Source: Polydactylus sextarius
Taxonomy: Eukaryota; Chordata; Actinopteri; Polynemidae
Assembly (NCBI GenBank): GCA_016801845.1
Contig: CM028920.1
Span: 9,952,501-10,016,500 of the forward strand
Direction: 5' to 3'
Length of the DNA stretch: 64,000 bases
Position 1 is the first letter of the stretch; each line of letters opens with the position of its first letter. The notes under the pieces are model-generated. The model was not told where the DNA came from. It searched no databases and saw nothing but the letters and a program-made list of their open reading frames with translations. The position numbers and the translations under genes are program-made. Of the stretch, positions 61,001-64,000 are shown piece by piece.

Positions 61001-64000
61001 TTTGTGTCTGCAGCTTAAGTCTGGATACAGCAGCACCGGCAGCTCTGGTGGGCTACCTGGGGGACAGATTACACTGAATATTCAGAAGGTAAGCACTCAT
61101 ACAAAGCACCCCATTACAATACAGTTACATTTCTATATGCAACTGATTTTATATTTGAGATCCAAGTTTGAATGGATCAGATTTGTGCTGTATCAGCAAA
61201 ACTGTATCAGCAACACATCTTTATTGTTGTACTTTTCATGTTCCTCTGAAAAGATGTTTTGGTTTTTGTTTTCATATTAGTTTGAGAGTCTCAATGCAGA
61301 GTTGGAGCACAACCAGGAGCTAGCAAATAGCCGCATGGCAGAGTTGGAGAAACTGCAGGCGGAGCTCCAGGAGGCTGTGAGGGAGAGCGAGAAGCTCAAG
61401 GTAAAGATTTTGGCTGTAGGATTGAAGCATCTTTATAACTACACCACATGGTTAAGAAGCTCATTTAATATATATATGATGGATTTTTTTTGGCATCTAT
61501 AAATATCATATTGTACAATTTTCCTTCAGTCAACTTCTCTGTCATCTCAATCTACATCTCAACTTTTCAGATGGATTTGCGAAATATTCCAGAAGAGGTT
61601 GTGAAGGAGACTCTAGAGTACAAGTGTCTGCAGTCTCAGTTCTCACTGCTGTACAATGAGTCTCTCGGGGTCAAAACCCAGCTGGATGAGGCACGTGCTC
61701 TCCTCCTCACCGCAAAGAACGCCCACCTCCGACAGATTGAGCACATGGAGGTAATGTTTGTGTAATTATATGAACTTGTTCCCGTGGAGATAAACACACT
61801 TTTTACATGAGAGTGAACATAAAACTTCTGACGTACATAACTATACAACCTTTCAGAGCGATGAGCTGTCTCTTCAGAAGAAGCTTCGGACTGAGGTCAT
61901 CCAGCTGGAGGATACCTTGGCCCAGGTGCGCAAAGAGTACGAGATGCTGCGCATCGAGTTTGAGCAAAACCTGGCGGCAAACGAGCAAGCAGGTAAAACC
62001 CTCTCTCAATAAGACGTCTCTTAAGTGATGGGAAACTTTGTCACAGCAGCGCATGACAACACTTGACAATGTTATCTGGGGCATCATTTATAAAACCGTG
62101 CGAAAGATTCAGTCAAAAGGTAGCATACAGACAAAACACAGAAAGTTATAAAAGTATATAAATCACAATTGTTCCAAATGTTGCAACACCTTTGTGTGGG
62201 TCATATCACACCCACTTTTATATTCATTTAAAGAGAAGCAAGGATGCAATGCAATAGGTGGTGGATCATGGTTACGGTGCTGAATCATACAATATGTATT
62301 TTCCCCTTTTTACTTCAAGTTTGTTTTTTTTTTATGAATACTAATGTTTGCATAGAAAGTAGCAAACGTTTATGAATGATGCTGCAGGTCAGTGAACATT
62401 ATTTGTGAATTTTAGTAAAAGGAAGTTGTAAACGTGTTTATTAAGAAACATTCTGATTAGCAAGGTGAGAAGTTTTTATTGTCTGTAATTCACTTGGTAA
62501 CACATGTGTAATTTGTATTATGATGTCACCTCGAATCATCAGGAAACAGCTACACGAAATATCAAATGACTCATAACCAAACCACACGTCGACTGTTCTC
62601 TGTGGGTGTCTTTGCTTTTCTCATTCTCTCATTCATTCTCGGTGTTTGGTCTCTCAGGACCAATCAACAGGGAGATGCGACACTTGATCAGCAGCCTTCA
62701 GAACCACAACCTGCAGTTGAAGGGTGACGTGCAGCGCTACAAGAGGAAGTTGCGGGAAACACAGATGGAAATCAATAAGGTAGATGACGGGATGCACCGC
62801 TCAAATGGTTTATTGTTGTACTGAGATTCAGTGAGGTGGTTTAGGCAAAACAGAAACAATAGTGGTCATATATTTCCTGTAAATAGTCCCGTTTTTTTTT
62901 CTTCTTTTTAGCATTGTCATCACTAATCAATCGTAATCTTTAATAATTCCTCTGCTTTATCTGCAGTTGCGTTGTCAGAGCGGCGACGCAGGCGTCCTCA
63001 TTCTAGAAGAGACCACAAGCGATAGCATTGACGTGAAGAAGGAGGATGATGAGGACCAGGAGGAGGAGGAGGAGAGGAGGAAGGAACTGGAGAGACAGCG
63101 GGCCAGGGAGAGGGAGAGAGAGAGGGAGGCCGAGCGAGAACGGGAGAGGGAGCGTGAGAGAGAAAGACAACGCAGCGACGAGCTCAAGAGGAAAGACTCG
63201 GACACATTGAAGATGCTCAGAGTCGAACTCAAGTACATCCCACTTCTATTTAACTCCACTTTCACTTATAGTAGAGGGATTTTGTATCTCTGTCCAAAAA
63301 ATGTCCATGCTAAAAAAAACAAACAAACAAATAAACACCTGTGCAGTGCAGTAATGGATTTTAAACTACACTTAAGGCCCATTTATGCTCTATGCAGGAT
63401 ACGCATACGGAGGATGTTTGATGAATATGATTCACTATTTATGGTTCCGTCCATCATTACGTGCGTAATTTCGTCCATTTTCAGGGAGCTTAGTGATCCG
63501 TAGCAGCAAACCACCGGAAACCATCGGGGCAGTGTTGCACAGTATAGCTCAAGTGTGACAAGCGAAAGAAACAAAGAAGACATCTCCATCCACATGCTGC
63601 AATTTATTTAACGGCCACACAAACCACCACCGTCTACTACGCCGCCACTTTTTGTCTCTTTCTTAGAATGTGCGCTGTGATCTTCTTCACCGTCGCCATG
63701 TTTGTTATTGCCTGAAACTTGCGTTGGAGTTGGTAGTTCGGAATTCTGCACTCGGTGCTGCTCTCTAATGGATGTATTGTTAACAACAATGGCAACATGA
63801 AATATGCATGGGGAGTATGAAAGGTCCAGCTCTAGGAATGCACATACCTATATACGTATGTAAAAGGAGCATAAATGGGTCTTTAGAGGAATCACCAACA
63901 GCTGCAAAAAGTGGCATAGTAGTTATGTTTTTATGTACCTTCTTTATCGTCTTTGTCTCATCAGAAAAGCCCAGGAGTCCCAGAAAGAGATGAAACTTTT
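58032..64000 (+). CDS. rnf40: E3 ubiquitin ligase BRE1B, N-terminal two thirds (3' end beyond the window)
   Basis: RNF40 pairs with RNF20 and RAD6-type E2s to monoubiquitinate histone H2B during transcription. Exons: 58032-58169, 58311-58478, 58794-59133, 59860-60063, 60268-60389, 60528-60674, 61014-61088, 61281-61400, 61571-61750, 61857-61992, 62658-62779, 62967-63232, and 63965 to the window edge. About 684 codons are present against about 1000 in human. Visible are KRPSGGDSPPGPPEKKSKKE, the first coiled coil (NKKLCERLEQRQAMEDELRE), NRYWSQLEEIVHVLRKR, the NEDDQSD-type NLNRTLLDENIRLRDLSTLL block and LISSLQNHNLQLKGDVQRYK. Exon 4 carries a Pro/Gln/Glu low-complexity insert and exon 12 an Arg-Glu repeat. 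The last partial exon reads KKAQESQKEMKL. The RING domain lies beyond the window. The RNF40 rather than RNF20 call is backed by the phkg2/cfap119 neighbours. Confidence 0.94.
63375..63882. mobile_element. PIF/Harbinger-type MITE in rnf40 intron
   Basis: The left end AGGCCCATTTATGCTC and the inverted right end (AGACCCATTTATGCTC on the minus strand) form a 16-bp terminal inverted repeat with one mismatch. Both are flanked by TTA (63372-63374 and 63883-63885), the 3-bp TWA target duplication of PIF/Harbinger elements. The 508-bp body has no transposase frame, so it is non-autonomous. Confidence 0.82.

Noticed and set aside
62975..63265. 96-codon minus-strand ORF rich in Ser/Leu/Arg
   Set aside because: It is the antisense of the Arg-Glu repeat in rnf40.

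Overview
The window is vertebrate nuclear DNA, almost certainly from a teleost fish and probably a spiny-rayed one. The genes have many short exons with GT-AG introns. The proteins are vertebrate orthologues of fish-like length. Intergenic spacers are short, and the mobile elements are fish-type (a tRNA-derived SINE, a PIF/Harbinger MITE, a Tigger-like MITE). There is no sign of bacterial or viral genes. The species cannot be fixed from the sequence alone.

Layout, left to right: the last two exons of c7orf50 (+); an unexplained ORF of up to 145 codons (+); gnptg (-, 11 exons) head-to-head with tsr3 (+, 6 exons); pdpk1 (+, 14 exons, one U12-type intron); kctd5 (+, 6 exons plus a duplicated alternative exon); ube2i (+, 6 coding exons) tail-to-tail with an il21r-like cytokine receptor (-, 8 exons); a tubby-family gene (-, 12 coding exons); cfap119/ccdc189 (+, 9 exons) tail-to-tail with phkg2 (-, 9 coding exons); and rnf40 (+), whose first 12 coding exons and the start of the 13th are present before the window ends. 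Nine gene models are complete. Every complete model was joined by hand at splice sites, and each joined coding length divides by three.

The genes do not form one pathway. From my recollection of human gene order, the window matches parts of chromosome 16p: GNPTG/TSR3, PDPK1/KCTD5 and UBE2I from 16p13.3, IL21R from 16p12, and PHKG2/CFAP119/RNF40 from 16p11.2. C7orf50 is on human chromosome 7. Several genes are regulators: PDPK1 (AGC-kinase activation), KCTD5 (cullin-3 adaptor), UBE2I (SUMO conjugation), RNF40 (H2B ubiquitination) and PHKG2 (glycogenolysis).

I did not find an obviously new multi-gene system. The observations most worth following are: a diverged tandem copy of kctd5 coding exon 5, with synonymous third-base changes and an in-phase donor; a SINE inserted at the il21r stop codon so that the target-site duplication carries the stop; the coding-like orphan ORF beside c7orf50; a U12-type pdpk1 intron that hosts a MITE; a possible phkg2 uORF whose stop overlaps the main start; and X-box-like sites upstream of two cilia-linked genes on either side of a large pentanucleotide repeat.
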